Made by a program: the position numbers and the translations under genes
Assembly (NCBI GenBank): GCA_025766275.1
Contig: JAFKAC010000007.1
Coordinates: 1,550,001-1,614,000 of the forward strand
Length of the DNA: 64,000 nt
DNA from: Lactarius indigo
Lineage: Eukaryota; Basidiomycota; Agaricomycetes; Russulales; Russulaceae
Direction: 5' to 3'
In this document: in pieces, positions 23,256-34,291 of the stretch
How positions within the stretch are numbered: position 1 is the first letter of the stretch
Layout: every line of letters starts with the position of its first letter
The notes under the pieces: model-generated
Told to the model about the DNA's origin: nothing
The model's database searches: none
Seen by the model: only the letters and a program-made list of their open reading frames with translations

Positions 23256-23660
23256 TAACATTCAAGCGTTGAGCACTGCACAAGTTACCCCCGAGCTTGA
23301 TCATGACTCGGGGCGTCTTTGTAATTTTGATAAAAAATTTCGAAGTCACTACTGAGTGCACTGCAGTAGTGCGTCACCCGACGTTTCCGTAAGTATGGGG
23401 TAGCTGTTACAAGTTATAAAGTACAACTTACAAACAGACGAGTGTGATTGTGCATGGTGCCACTACTTCACGATAATAGAATGGATCCACCTCCTATCTG
23501 TCGCCACGCAAAGCAAAAGTGGGCTTATTTCATCTCGATGACACCGATCATTGATATCCAAGTGCATATTCTCGCCGCGTACTTAAGATGATGAGAGATG
23601 GGGATGGACTCGGATCCCTCTCTCCAGTCCTGCAACATAATACCTGCTTTCTGTTCTACA
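23256..23660. other. Spacer before copy 11
   Basis: No gene is seen. The CACATGAC motif is not evident; copy 11 seems to have a different upstream region (CTTACAAACAGACG, CTTAAGATGATGAGAG) from copies 2-10. Confidence 0.45.
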
Positions 23661-24077
23661 ATGCCACTCCCCTGTGAGTAAAGATGCTGGCACAGTACTG
23701 CCGTGCCCAACTATAGCGCCTAATGATTGCCCCCGTTAGACGTGCTCAAGGTCATTGGCGTTACTGCTGCTGGTGCAACCACTGCAGTGCATTCTCGTGC
23801 CATTGGTGCAACTACAGCGCTCGGTGTGGTCGGATTTAGCGCTGCTGGGCCCGTCGCCGGTCAGCCTTCGTTTACCTCTCACCATCTAGTACTCACACAA
23901 ACATATATAGGCTCTGTTGCTGCTGGAATCCAAGCCGGAATTGGAAATGTCGCAGCCGGCAGCCTTTTTGCGGCCGCGCAGAGTGTGGCGATGGGCGGGA
24001 CCCTCTCTGGCGTCGTTACGGCCGTCGGCACGACCATTGGTGGTATGTGCGCCGCCGCGGCTGTGGCGACCCTCTGA
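23661..24077 (+). CDS. ISG12/IFI6-16-like protein, array copy 11
   Basis: Exons 23661-23673, 23740-23859 and 23911-24077 join in frame for 99 residues. Exon 1 is longer (13 bases, ATG CCA CTC CCC T). Exon 2 encodes VLKVIGVTAAGATTAVHSRAI as its diverged hydrophobic part, then GVVGFSAAGPVAG; the donor is GTCAGC. Exon 3 gives SVAAGIQAGIGNVAAGSLF and AAAQSVAMGG, ending IGGMCAAAAVATL with no repeat tail. At this length it is closest in size to animal ISG12/IFI6 proteins and probably the least derived copy. The intron positions match the rest of the array. Confidence 0.82.
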
Positions 24078-24489
24078 GTTCAACCAATTCTTGTCCTGTA
24101 CTTTCCCACATTCCCTGCCGTGATCGTCAAAATTGTGTAAAGTTAGTTACTTGTCTCTCCAACAATCGGTTCCGTTTTGTAAAATAGAATCGCAGTCGAA
24201 TTAGAGCGTCAGTTGCAGATCTCTCCAAGAGTTGCGCACTCTCGTGAAGACGGGCGAAGCAACCGTGACTACTCCTTGAGTTCCTTCCCAGACAACTTAG
24301 GTAACTTAGTTTGACAGACCACATATTTATTAATTAATCCGTTCTGTTCATGTACGCCACAACTCATGTACGCCACAAACTACAAGTCAGGTGGATACTA
24401 TTGGTATCCTGCCGCCAAACACTCTTAAATGCAGCGAGGAGATAGATCAATCCAATAGTCCTCCTTCTCTTTGAACATACATTTCCACG
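24078..24489. other. Spacer between copies 11 and 12
   Basis: No gene is seen. A short direct repeat TGTACGCCACAACT/TGTACGCCACAAACT lies at about 24352-24382. The array promoter module is not recognisable. Confidence 0.45.
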
Positions 24490-24911
24490 ATGGCCCGTGA
24501 GTGATAGCCCTACTACTAACGGTGGTACCGCAACGGTGCCTACTGGGAAAATTCCTCCTACTCAACCCTGCCCCATCCAGTTGTACTCATAGCTGGTGCA
24601 GTCGCTGGCCTCATTCTGTTGCCACTCACCACCAAAATAGTGCTCGGCCTGATTGGCTTCAGCGCTATCGGGCCTGTCGCTGGTATGTTCCGTTGCGCCT
24701 GTCACATGACTCATGTCGCTTGGAGTCTCACGTACTCACACACGGAATATTCAGGCTCTATCGCAGCTTGGATCCAAGCTATAATCGGCAATGTCGCAGC
24801 GGGTAGCCTTTTCGCGACTCTTCAAAGCATAGGCTATGGGTGGGGCCTTCCATAGGTGCCCTCATGGCCATCGGCGGGTTTATTGGCGGAATCATCGCGG
24901 CTCTTTTTTAG
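24490..24911 (+). CDS. ISG12/IFI6-16-like protein, array copy 12 (frame break near the end)
   Basis: Exons 24490-24496 (ATGGCCC), 24581-24682 and 24755 onward. Exon 2 is the shortest (102 bases): VLIAGAVAGLILLPLTT then GLIGFSAIGPVAG, with a GTATGT donor. Exon 3 reads SIAAWIQAIIGNVAAGSLF and ATLQSIGYGWGLP, then TAG at 24853-24855, giving 69 residues. The neighbouring frame continues IGALMAIGGFIGGIIAALF to a TAG at 24911, which is clearly the original C-terminus. ATLQS matches the animal form of the motif (SLVATLQS) better than the ATAQS of other copies. The break falls in a CC run, so it may be a sequence error; I give the extent to the original stop. Confidence 0.72.
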
Positions 24912-25547
24912 TTGACTGAATACGGCACCCCTTCCCCTCTTCCTGCTGTGTCGTCTCTCTGTGCAAACTGTTCGTCTCCGGGCCCGGATGATACCAATGC
25001 AGATGAATCGCACCTCGCGGTGTTTCAAATTGTTGAGCTTCTCGCTCAGTTTTGCACTCGTGTGATATTCAAACGGAGAAGCTGCTCCTTGGAGATACTT
25101 TTGTGAGCAGATTCATTTCCGTATTCGTCTACTCAAGGTCGCTTCTCCGTTGTTTCATGTCGTCGATCTCACGCTTTCACTGCAACCCCATCTCACCACC
25201 ATAAGTGCGGTTCGATTGACTGTCTTCCGCCGAACTTCTAACTTCCTTTTTCTTTCCGATAGATCCCCGTTACCGTAAGATGATTTGGGTAGAATCCAAT
25301 CCTGAGCCTGCCTCCCGGTAATCTGATTATTCTCACAGTAGAACAACGCGAGCCTTTTAAGGCCGCCCGCGATGACAATGTACGCTACAACTCGAGAAAG
25401 GGATCTGACCAGCACGACCTCTTCCCTCTACCCTCGACACTTCTGTGTCTAACGACCACATTTCCCCCTCTTGGTAGTACAGGACCATATCCCCTTGTGT
25501 TCGTTATCATTTTTCTCCTCCTTCCGATTAGAGATAAACTCAGCGAA
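24912..25547. other. Spacer after the array
   Basis: CACCTCGCGGTGTTTCAAATTGTTGAG at about 25012 is the last copy of the array 3' block; array similarity ends here. No gene is seen. Confidence 0.5.
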
Positions 25548-26191
25548 CTACGATCGTGTCAAACCTGCTAGTAAGTCATACCGTAAGTGACACCCACCTG
25601 CCACTGTTGCTGTCGTACAGACCGCCATATTGCCTCTGCGGAAATATTTCCCATTCGGGATTATTGAGCCCCACCCACTCCCTGCATGGAGGGGGATCGT
25701 GAGTTGTGTTGGAAGCTCCACGGACAACACATCGACAACAGTTCGGTGCAATACCTTATCAAGTTGTCTTGCATATGTTAGAGTGGCGTCAATTGTGTCC
25801 GACTGTCGGGAAGTGCTGCCGTAAATTCTGATGTGTTCTCGTGTCATCATAATAATTGGACGACTTCCCGTAACGATTTGGTGCACCAAATGTGTCTTCA
25901 AACTCCAAACTTTGTGTTGATTGATCTCGCTTGTGATAACCAACCATAGTAATTAAACGAGGCACCTGCACCAAACTCAAGAATCTGAAGAGGCCGTCAT
26001 CAAACCTCGGCTGGCTCTCCAAATACTTGAAGTGCAGGGAATTGAAATGTTTTTACATTTGTAAAGTACAGACCCCAATACATTCCGTTAGGCAGCTGAT
26101 TTGCCCACATAGAGGGGGGAAGCGTAGGTAAAGCATTAAGATTGGTCGCGCAGGCCCCCGCATGCATGCAAAACCTTGCAAGGATTCCCAC
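25548..26191 (-). CDS. Unrecognised ORF cluster
   Basis: Three overlapping minus-strand ORFs in different frames (26191-26000, 26022-25789 and 25943-25548; 63, 77 and 131 codons) could be exons of one gene or the remains of one. Segments such as MWANQLPNGMYWGLYF and HAGSGWGSIIPNGKYF look protein-like, but I recognise no domain and find no consistent splice model. Chance ORFs remain a fair alternative. Confidence 0.2.
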
Positions 26192-26921
26192 CTGATTTTC
26201 AGATACATCTATCTTGAATTGCTAAGACCGGGTGCAGGTGCGAGACTCTTGGGAACGGAGAGCTCCTCTGGCTGAACAGTGATCAATGGCGCAAGGAGCT
26301 GCGCACGTTTCTACGCATTTCAATAAATTTCATAGTTGATCACCTGTCTCTGGGGTAAATTATTCTTGAGTCACTAAGAGTGCGCCAGAGTGTGAAACGC
26401 CAGGGAGTGCAAACAAAGGGTTGTACGGTCTTGCTCACTTGGACTTGGATATTGGTGTTTGATTACTTAATCTGGATATTGTACTCTAGATTTGGTGCGT
26501 TACGAGTTTCCAAAATTAAATTTCCAAAATGCCGTCACATGGATTCAGAGAACATTTAGTGCACCAAATTGTTACGGGAGATCATCCAATATTGCTGCAT
26601 TACGATAGGGTCCACGCACCCTGCCTCAACTCGAAGCGTGAACAGAGGTTTATTTGAAAGATAAACAGGCCAGGCACGGCTCGAATCCGTCACTACTCAT
26701 GGTCGCACTTTCCTTTCTTTGTGCACGCGTCAAGGTCTCGATCATGATGTCATGAGTCGTGAGTTTATTCCTTCCGGCCCCTGTGTCACGCACAAAGAAT
26801 CGTAATTTGAATTTCAAACCCTTCCACTGGCGCCCACCGGCATCGCATCGAGCGCCCAGTTAATATTGCCGACAAAGCAGGTACGCTTGTCGGCGCGATC
26901 TCATGCCGAGCACGGCTCTCA
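26192..26921. other. Gene-free stretch
   Basis: AT-rich, with repeated TTTCCAAAATTAAATTTCCAAAAT wording near 26510. Nothing supportable on either strand. Confidence 0.45.
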
Positions 26922-27374
26922 CTAGTTTGGGGCAGTTGGCATTGATCTTTGATGCAGTTGGCCGTGGGTAATCATACTGTAGAAGTTCGTAGTGTATTCC
27001 AGAATCACTACTTGTTGTTCCCCGTCCGTGTGCGAACCCACGTGGGACCAATTCGTTCTCTGGTGATGGCTGGAGGCAGATTTGCAGGTCGAAATTGGAA
27101 ATGTGCCAAGGGGAACTGTCTTCACTGGCACGGTTACTTGGAGCATCGCGAGGTCGGGCGGGTCCATTGACATTAGAGCCGTCGGGCCGGCAGTTTGAGG
27201 GTCCAAGAAATAAAGTGAAAGAAACCGTGTTGTCTGATCTGTGATTCGTACTGCCGGCTTGACTATTTCTGGAGCCTGGACGCGACCCAATTTCGTCAAT
27301 GCTGAGACGGCCTCGCCCGGGCTTTGGCTTGTGGAGCCTAGCATTCGCCTCACACGCGGTATACCTTTCTTCAC
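26922..27374 (-). CDS. Hypothetical protein, 150 codons
   Basis: An open frame from Met at 27374 with TTRFLSLYFLDPQTAGPTAL, PPDLAMLQVTVPVKTVPLGT and EYTTNFYSMITHGQL. It has no membrane segment or motif I know. A competing 186-codon frame (27420-26860) covers the same DNA on the same strand and is rich in Ser/Arg/Pro, the usual look of a shadow. I have no family evidence for either. Confidence 0.22.
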   Translation of the reverse strand: MKKGIPRVRRMLGSTSQSPGEAVSALTKLGRVQAPEIVKPAVRITDQTTRFLSLYFLDPQTAGPTALMSMDPPDLAMLQVTVPVKTVPLGTFPISTCKSASSHHQRTNWSHVGSHTDGEQQVVILEYTTNFYSMITHGQLHQRSMPTAPN

Positions 27375-28254
27375 CGAATGGACGAACGTTGTGCCATGTT
27401 GCCAAGAACGAGCAGAACATGAAACAACAGAGGAGATATGAAACGTGAGAGAACGAACTGAGTTACGTCGGCGAAAAACAAGACGACCCCAAAAAGACGA
27501 CCGTAGCTAGCATAGGGGGAGTCCCAAAGTTTAGAGCTTTGATATTGATCTCATTCAAAGTCCTGGTCCATGGTATGTGCTGTACTGTACTTGTACTAGT
27601 ACAGTACTGTACCATGCTCGCTGGGTCGATGACGCAATGACGTCCCGCACCTCGCGTCACGACCCATTCACTTGGTGTTACGTATGATTTTCAAGTCGCT
27701 ATGCATTTGGGATCGCGTAGACCGCGGGCTCTCGGTGGGGGTGACATCCGTGATCACATGAGAAATGCTCTCTTGCACGGAGCGCCCAGTCAACGACAAC
27801 ACGGTTCCAACCGCGACCCCTCGAGCTGTCCAGATTCGCCGAATCCAGCCACGTCAAGCAAGAGAAACAATGTACCTTTTCTCGTAGCTTCTATGCCCAA
27901 TATCTGATATCAGACCTACCCACCTTTTTGGGTTGTGTCGCCGCAAATTCGAACGAGGCGAACGTTTGGCGGTTCCCTCTGCAACGTTGAAACGCCACCG
28001 GTTGATAACTTGTCAATCCCCGCACCTTTTCCTCTAAAGCCATTCGCTCACTTACGTCTATCCCTAGCGCTTTCGTTGGGTGTCCATGCCTTGGGTGCAG
28101 TTGTCAGTTGACACCCGTTTATTAAGACGTATTGTATCCGACTCTGCGGGACCAGGTTCTTGCGCCACTCTACCGTAGTAAGTTATGTGACTGGAGCACC
28201 ATTACGGGAATATGCTCCAGTTGGTCTAGACCGCTCTGTCGGCACTTGCGGTAA
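27375..28254. other. Intergenic region upstream of the FAD oxidase
   Basis: No gene is seen. Nested palindromes TGTACTAGTACA (27592-27603) and TACAGTACTGTA (27600-27611) form a strong potential hairpin cluster. Confidence 0.5.
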
Positions 28255-28320
28255 TATAAGAGAGAGGAACTTCTCCAATCAGCCATTCACTTTCAGACTC
28301 GAGAGCGTACAGTACACGCC
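28255..28320 (+). promoter_or_regulatory. TATA box and leader of the FAD oxidase gene
   Basis: TATAAG at 28255-28260, 66 bases upstream of the ATG, in the context GGTAATATAAGAGAG. Confidence 0.5.
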
Positions 28321-31057
28321 ATGGAAGACGCCCCTAAAGCGAAGACCGTGTCCACTCTACCCACCCTCGATCAAGCCCACTTTGAAGAACTCTCAGCGAG
28401 TATCCGCGGTGATGTTTTCCGACGTGGTGATCAACGGTGAGCTTCAGCACTAACACATGTGCGACATTCCATTCACTATTTGCATTATTCAGTTTTCACG
28501 AGCACACTCGCTTGTTCAATGGAAACGTTGTGAACACATCAAGGGCCGTCACAGCTTCCCCTTGATGCGCGGGATGTCTCGCAGTATGCACCGTCGTTTT
28601 CCCTTCGATATTTTAATACCACTCACATGCCTACAGGATCATTCTCTTTTGTAATAAGCATGAGCTATCTCCGTCTGTCAAGGCCGGGGGGTATGGCACA
28701 GGCGGCTGGGCGATCAATGGTGACATCGTCATCGACCTGTCTAGGATACAAGACATGGATATCGAGCCCCCACAGCCATGTGGCGGTGGCTACACCAGCC
28801 TGCGCGACACCATCCAGTCTGCCGACAAGGGCAAGGCACGCGTGGGAGATCCCGTTCTGGATCTTTCTGGCCCGGCAACGAGGAAGCGCGTGTTCGAGGC
28901 CGAGGCCGAGCATGCCCCCAGCTCTAGTATCCCCCCCTCGGCATGGGTGAACAGTACCGCCTCTGCTGCAGTAGCAAGCTTCTTGCATGGCCCCGCATTG
29001 CCGCCCGACGATTCTGACGAAGAGCCTCGGCGCCCGGCAACCAATCGCCGAAGGCTTGATATTGACGGAAGCGCGCTTACCGTTTTCACCAATTCTCTCG
29101 TCGCCGAGACACTCACAGCGCGCTCTGACCCATTCTCCAGCAGTAGCGGCAGCGGCACCCACTCTTCCGGCCGTTCCCCTGGGTCAGGGACGAGTCCGTC
29201 GACCCACGCTACGACGCCCGCGTCCCGCTCCCCGCACTCCGACTCGGCCCTCTCCTCTGCACCGCCCGCACCGTTTACGTTCATCGAGCCCTTCGACATG
29301 GCCCCCTCACGCCCCGACCCATTCGCGTACATCGATAACATCGATCCCCCTACGTTTGGCCCCTCTCCGCCGACCCCGCTCGCGTCGAGTGCGGCGGCGT
29401 GGGGCTCGGATGCGGCCTTGTTGGCCCATCCACTATTCGCAGGAGATGACTTCCCGTCTCACTTGGCACGGCCTGCACCTCCGCATACTCATGCGTACGT
29501 ATCCTTTGGTGCCGGTGCCAGGCAGAAGGACGTGGATCTGTTTACGTCGGCTCACCCCCTCGATGGCGGCGTTGTGCCATATCACAGTCCCATTGTACGT
29601 ACATGCTTCGGTATTGTCGCACGACAGCTAACCCTTATTTGTCTCTACCACGGATAGTTCGGCTCACCCAGTTGGCGCGTCCGTGATGCTGCTCGGCGGT
29701 TTCGGATTTCTGAGCAGGCTGCATGGTCTGAGCATTGATAATCTGGTGGAGGCGGAGGTGGTCTTGGCAGATGGGCGGATTGTCATCGTAAATGAGAAAG
29801 AGCATCAAGGTGGGCTTCCTGTCCCATCCGCCGTCTTACGAGTATGTACTTACAAGGAAAATCCAGACCTATGGTGGGGTTTACGCGGCAGCGGTCCAGG
29901 CGCTCTGCATTGCGACTCGCTTCAAGGCACGAGCGTATCCCGTCCCCGTCGTCTTCGCTGGTAATCTGATATAGTGAGTCTTCCCTGCCTTCGCCTCACC
30001 ATTGTCCTAGGTGTACCTCTGACGGTTGATCCCCGTAACAAGCCGCTTCCACCGCGCGACAGCGCCTTCTCTTCTGCGCCACTTTCGTGATTGCATCAAG
30101 GGTGCACCACGGGAGCTTTATGCCAACGTGCTTCTCACCGCCGGGCCTGCGGATAAGGATTCGCTTGTCGTGATCCAGATGTGCTACATCGGACCAAAGG
30201 AACAGGGTCTCGAATACCTCAATGCACTTAGCTCGTGGTCCGGCGAGCGGTGTCTTCTCAATGAGGTACACGAGAAGACGTTCCTGAGTCAGCAGGACAG
30301 CGTTGCACAGGTACTAGCGGGGCAGGCGGGGCAACCAATGGTTTATCCGCTCCGCGCTCATCAGTTCCCTCCCGGACGAGGTGATCAATAAGACCGTGCT
30401 TGAGTTTGCCGATACGCCTGTGGGATGCAGTGAGTTCCCTTTTTCTCGTTGCCCATCAATTTTTTTTTGTTCCCTCGATCGTGAATTATTTCTGAGCGCG
30501 GTGTTTTTTGTCCCATCAGCTTGGCTCTTTGAACTCGCAGGTGGGGCGATCACAGATTATGAAGATACCTGCATCCCCAAGGCACAACGCGAGGCCAAGT
30601 TCACGATCGCGGCGTTACACCAGTGGGAAATGGGCGTTGATGACCCTCGTTGTGTTTCTAGCGCCGAAGACGTGAGAGTTTTTTTTTTTTTTCTATCTTG
30701 CCTTTACTGCCTTGCTGACCCAGTACGCTCCTCCCTCCCTTTTCTTCTCCCTTCATAGTGGCTCCGAGACACGATCAAGCCCGTGGCGGCTGGCGGTTCT
30801 TTCCCTTCGGTGAGCTTTCTCCTCACACCTAGCGATGTTATGGGTACTGATCACGATTTGTGATCCACAGTTCCTCGGTCGTGGCGAACCACCCGCACGC
30901 GTCGCTGCCTCTTTCGGCGAGAGCTGGGAGCGTCTCGTCGCGCTCAAGAAGGAGTAGTGACCCGAGCGGTTTGTTCAGGAATACTTTCTGGCCGCTCGAC
31001 AAGGAGGGCGTCGAGATTGACCCGAGCGAACATGAGCCACCGGAACCGGAGTTTTGA
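28321..31057 (+). CDS. FAD-linked oxidase (BBE/PCMH-type, FAD_binding_4)
   Basis: Spliced flavoenzyme gene. The start MEDAPKAKTVSTLPTLDQ is at 28321; the stop follows HEPPEPEF at 31057. Domain signs in order: LFNGNVVNTSRAV; LSPSVKAGGYGTGGWAINGD (about 28660-28720); DIVIDLSRIQ; a 200-residue Ser/Pro/Thr-rich insert (about 28760-29490); SFGAGARQKDVDLF; ASVMLLGGFGFLSRLHGLSIDNLVEAEVVLADG (cited as a continuous block, 29675-29770); NPDLWWGLRGSG; and the C-terminal YDPSGLFRNTFWPL near 30955. Relatives oxidise alcohols, sugars or alkaloid-type substrates using FAD and O2. The attachment-site His of berberine-bridge enzymes is replaced by Tyr in GGYGTGGW, so FAD is probably not bound through that residue. 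A frame break in a C run near 28560 lies between RAVTASP and LDARDVSQ-like reading. No signal peptide is seen. The substrate is unknown. Confidence 0.85.
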
Positions 31058-31540
31058 GCGTGGATGTGACGACGACGTGTGATCAATGGTCTGGGTTCTC
31101 TCCTTGGGTTGTGTATACATACACGAATACACTACTTGTCGCCAGTACGGCTGTATTTCATTAAAATTCTAGATAAAATTCTAGAGCTATAAACGCTGCG
31201 GTGATACATTGCCAGTGGATAACAGTTACTCAGATCAGTATCAACTCCTCCATCACCCTTCCCACTAATTGGGTCCCTCGAGGCTCGGGTTTTGCTGGTC
31301 ACTGTACATGGCCATCCCGGGCGCCTGTCCTGGTCCAGGTCCGCGGGCATTTCATGCGGCTGCTTCGGTAGGTGTGTCTGGGTCTGCTGCCATCAGAAAT
31401 CCATGTGTTCTTGAGAATTGGGGTCCTTAGACCCGCTTGGAGTCTAGGGGGGTACGCGGATTACGCGGAGTCGCCAGACAGGTGGGGAGGACAACATTGT
31501 CCTCAGCCTTGGCGCCAAGACAGCGATGATGCGAAAAAAT

Positions 31541-31575
<35 letters not shown>

Positions 31576-32180
31576 AAAAAAAAGATGGCTCTCACTAGAC
31601 TCCAGAGAATAAGGCCTAAGGGACTTGAGAGGTACTACGAAGCTAACACCCCATATAGAAGGGACGGGTCACCGATCTAGGCTTCGGCACCTCGCCAACA
31701 TTGAATGCGCCCTCTGACAACCCGATCCTGCACGCCTCTCCTAGGTTCCTTCCTCGGTCCGCTGCCTCGTAGTCAACAAAGACGACGTTGTGGATGCCCC
31801 GATCGTGTAGGAACGTGAGTTCATGGAACTCGTGAGGGATTCCACTGTACCGTACCCGGCCGGCGGCCCGCGTCACGGCTGCGGTACGCGCTGAGCGCCG
31901 CAGCCCTCCTCGCTTCGGCCAGATCTCCATCTCCCCACAAAGCAGCCCCAGCTCTGGTGAGATCCCAAATCTGTTTTTTTTTTGTAAAAAAAAAAAAAAA
32001 GATTGTGGCGCAATCTTATTTTACAGTAAAAACAAATCAATGCGTACCTTCGCAGGAAGGGCATCAGTTTTCCTGACAGAGCACAGCGTGCCTGCCGGCG
32101 ACCCTTGCTATCCCATATAGAGCCACAAGATGGCGACGGCGCGTGACAAAGAGGGATGCTCCAGGTTCTAGGAAGAAACG
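31058..32180. other. Gene-free stretch with poly-A tracts
   Basis: Contains A-rich tracts (AAAAAATCAAAA then about 30 A at 31533-31582) and T8/A14 runs at 31975-32000. A 102-codon frame at 31372-31680 is a translation through the A tract (Lys run) and is not a gene. Nothing else is supported. Confidence 0.5.
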
Positions 32181-32184
32181 CGTT

Positions 32185-33065
32185 GGAGTTGCGGTTACGG
32201 TGCAGGCGTTACCGCGGGTACCGCTGCCGCACAGACTTCTTTAGCATGCCCGAGTTGGACAGCCTCCTGTCCTGTAGGTCGCCACGGCGTCCTCTTCTAA
32301 TTTTCACATCCGATCGCCGACGGCAGAGGTCAGACGCTGCGATAGGTAATAGTGCAGTAGTAGACGCGCCGGGTCCGAGTCAATCCACCGGGTGACAGTG
32401 GCGCTCTTCGAGTTCCGAACGCCGAATGGACTCAATGGAGCGAGACAGTGTGGCCAGCTGCCGCTACTGTACTTCTTTTTCCAGCAGCTGTGGCAAGAGA
32501 AGGGAGTCTCTGCTTCTAGAAGCGGCTCGTCGCCGCCGGCATTTACTTAAAAACTTGAACGGCCTTCGAGCCTCGAGGCCGCTCAAGTACAGTGTCGTCG
32601 TTTGGGAGGGCCACCCGATCAATACTCCGCGGCGGCGGTGCCTGCACTCGAACGGGTTTTGTAAGGGACAGCGGCCTCTCACCGTTCTTGGTGTAGCTGC
32701 CCAACTAGGAGGTAGATGCGCCTATTCCAGCTAGTGCCTATCAGCCTATATTTTCTTTCCCAACATCGGCGACGCACGACGCTCAGGCTCATCAGCTGAT
32801 TTGGGACAGGCGAGCCTCCCACCATATATCCGTCCACCATGCCACTGGCACTCCACTAGCGACACCATGAGCAAGACCACCAAGAGACGAAACGGCGGGC
32901 GCGCAGCTCCTCCGCCTCGAGAGCGTGGGTGGGCGGCTTCCAGTTCGCTAAGGTTCCCGAAAGAGTGTAATAATCACTCGTCGGTTTAATAAGTCAATGT
33001 TCGATAATCGGACTTCTGAATCTGAAGTCTTTGGTGAATGCCAGCGAAGCTACGCGACTGCGTCA
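32185..33065 (+). repeat. Duplicated element, copy A
   Basis: Shares long near-identical stretches, in the same order and orientation, with 34292-34990: GTTACCGCGGG, GAGTTCCGAACGCCGAA, GAAGCGGCTCGTCGCCG, GCATTTACTTAAAAACTTGAA, GAGCAAGACCACCAAGAGAC and TTTGGTGAATGCC. Both copies hold short ORFs that do not stay open in parallel, so the similarity is at the DNA level. Possibly a non-autonomous or relic element; terminal repeats are not evident. Confidence 0.6.
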
Positions 33066-34291
33066 CGGCAAGCATTTATCGATTATCCCGTCCATTGTTT
33101 GCGCACCCAGGGGGGTTGAAAATAGAACTGCTTCGCGCAACATGCCAGCGCATCTCCTAACTCTTTCAGGACATTGCTCTTTCAATGACCTCGCATCCCT
33201 GTTGCCTCTTTTAGGACTCTACGCGTTCTCTGTTCGTCACCGTTCTGTAAAATAAAGCACAGCTTCTTTATTAGGTAAACAGCGAGTGAGCCGTTGCAAA
33301 ATAGGGGTTAGATGCTTTCTTGCATGCCTTCATGATTGCTACTGTCTTACTACCTTTTCCCTTTCGTCATTTATTGACACCACCGTTTTCGCAGCACTTT
33401 CAGCGTGAAAAGCAGCTAGTGCATAATTTTTTTGAGCGTGAACATACGGAGTCTGACTGATCTGACACTTCAACGTTTCAACGTTCAACGTTCAACTTTG
33501 AGACGGAAAGTGTTATCAAGAGAAGGGTGAGATTGACTGGTTGACTCGCGAGTTCCGAGTCCGAAAGACAATGCGCAAAGAGTGTCGTGTCAGGCAAAAC
33601 GAAAACGACGCATCGGATGGACGGCCCAGAGTGCGGTCTACTAATGCTGGTGAGTACTACACTACCTGAGTATATGTACAACAATTCCCGGTTCTTAGGA
33701 CTTAATAGAGCCTAGCAGTTATGGCCGCGGCTCCTCCTCAGATCATCGCCAACGCCTCGTTCCCTCGGAAGGGGGTACAAGGTGCCGACCTCGACCTTCG
33801 ACCTTCGTTCCAATTAGAATTGGGTCCAATGCCTCACTCTCCCACTCTAGACGCTCCAACAAGCGCTCCAAACACAGCAATTCTCGCACCGGCCATACAA
33901 ATGGATTCGATACGGCATTGGAGTCATCATTGGAGTATCCGGAAACCTTCCTACCACTCCCGATTTATCCGGTGCTGTGAACTACAATGCCGACCTACCA
34001 GCTGTTTCAATTCAATCGCTCTATAGTGGGAAGCGCCACTCATGTTGCTAATGGCCACAGATCGAAAGAAGAGAGAGAGAACTAGAACAAGAAAAGGGTG
34101 CCAACCGAGGTAAGTCGACTAGGAGCTCGGCCCTCGTTTATGCCTGACCTGAAACCAGGATCAGGACCATACGCATAGAAAGAGGACTTGGACACGGATG
34201 CAAACTGCAGTATGGAAGCACTCACTCGACTCCACAACATCATACCCGAACTGAACCCGATCACCTTAGGTGACCTGTTACAGTAACGCGA
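33066..34291. other. Sequence between the duplicated elements
   Basis: No gene is supported. A 101-codon frame at 33721-34026 (MAAAPPQIIANASFPRKG...) has a Pro-rich start but no known motif. CAACGTTTCAACGTTCAACGTTCAACTTTG at 33471-33500 is a small tandem repeat. Confidence 0.4.

Noticed and set aside
4111..24911. Array read as a CRISPR or a transposon cluster
   Set aside because: Repeats are whole genes 1-3 kb apart with introns and promoters; there are no short regular spacers, cas genes, transposase or reverse transcriptase.
26640..26720. GGCTCGAATCC-like T-loop wording suggesting a tRNA
   Set aside because: No matching acceptor, D-arm or anticodon stem could be paired around it.
28665..29341. 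Antisense and alternative-frame ORFs over the oxidase insert (up to 214 codons)
   Set aside because: Shadows of GC-rich Ser/Pro codons; only the sense frame joins flavoenzyme motifs on both sides.
31372..31680. Lys-rich 102-codon ORF
   Set aside because: It is produced by a long A tract with no protein features on either side.
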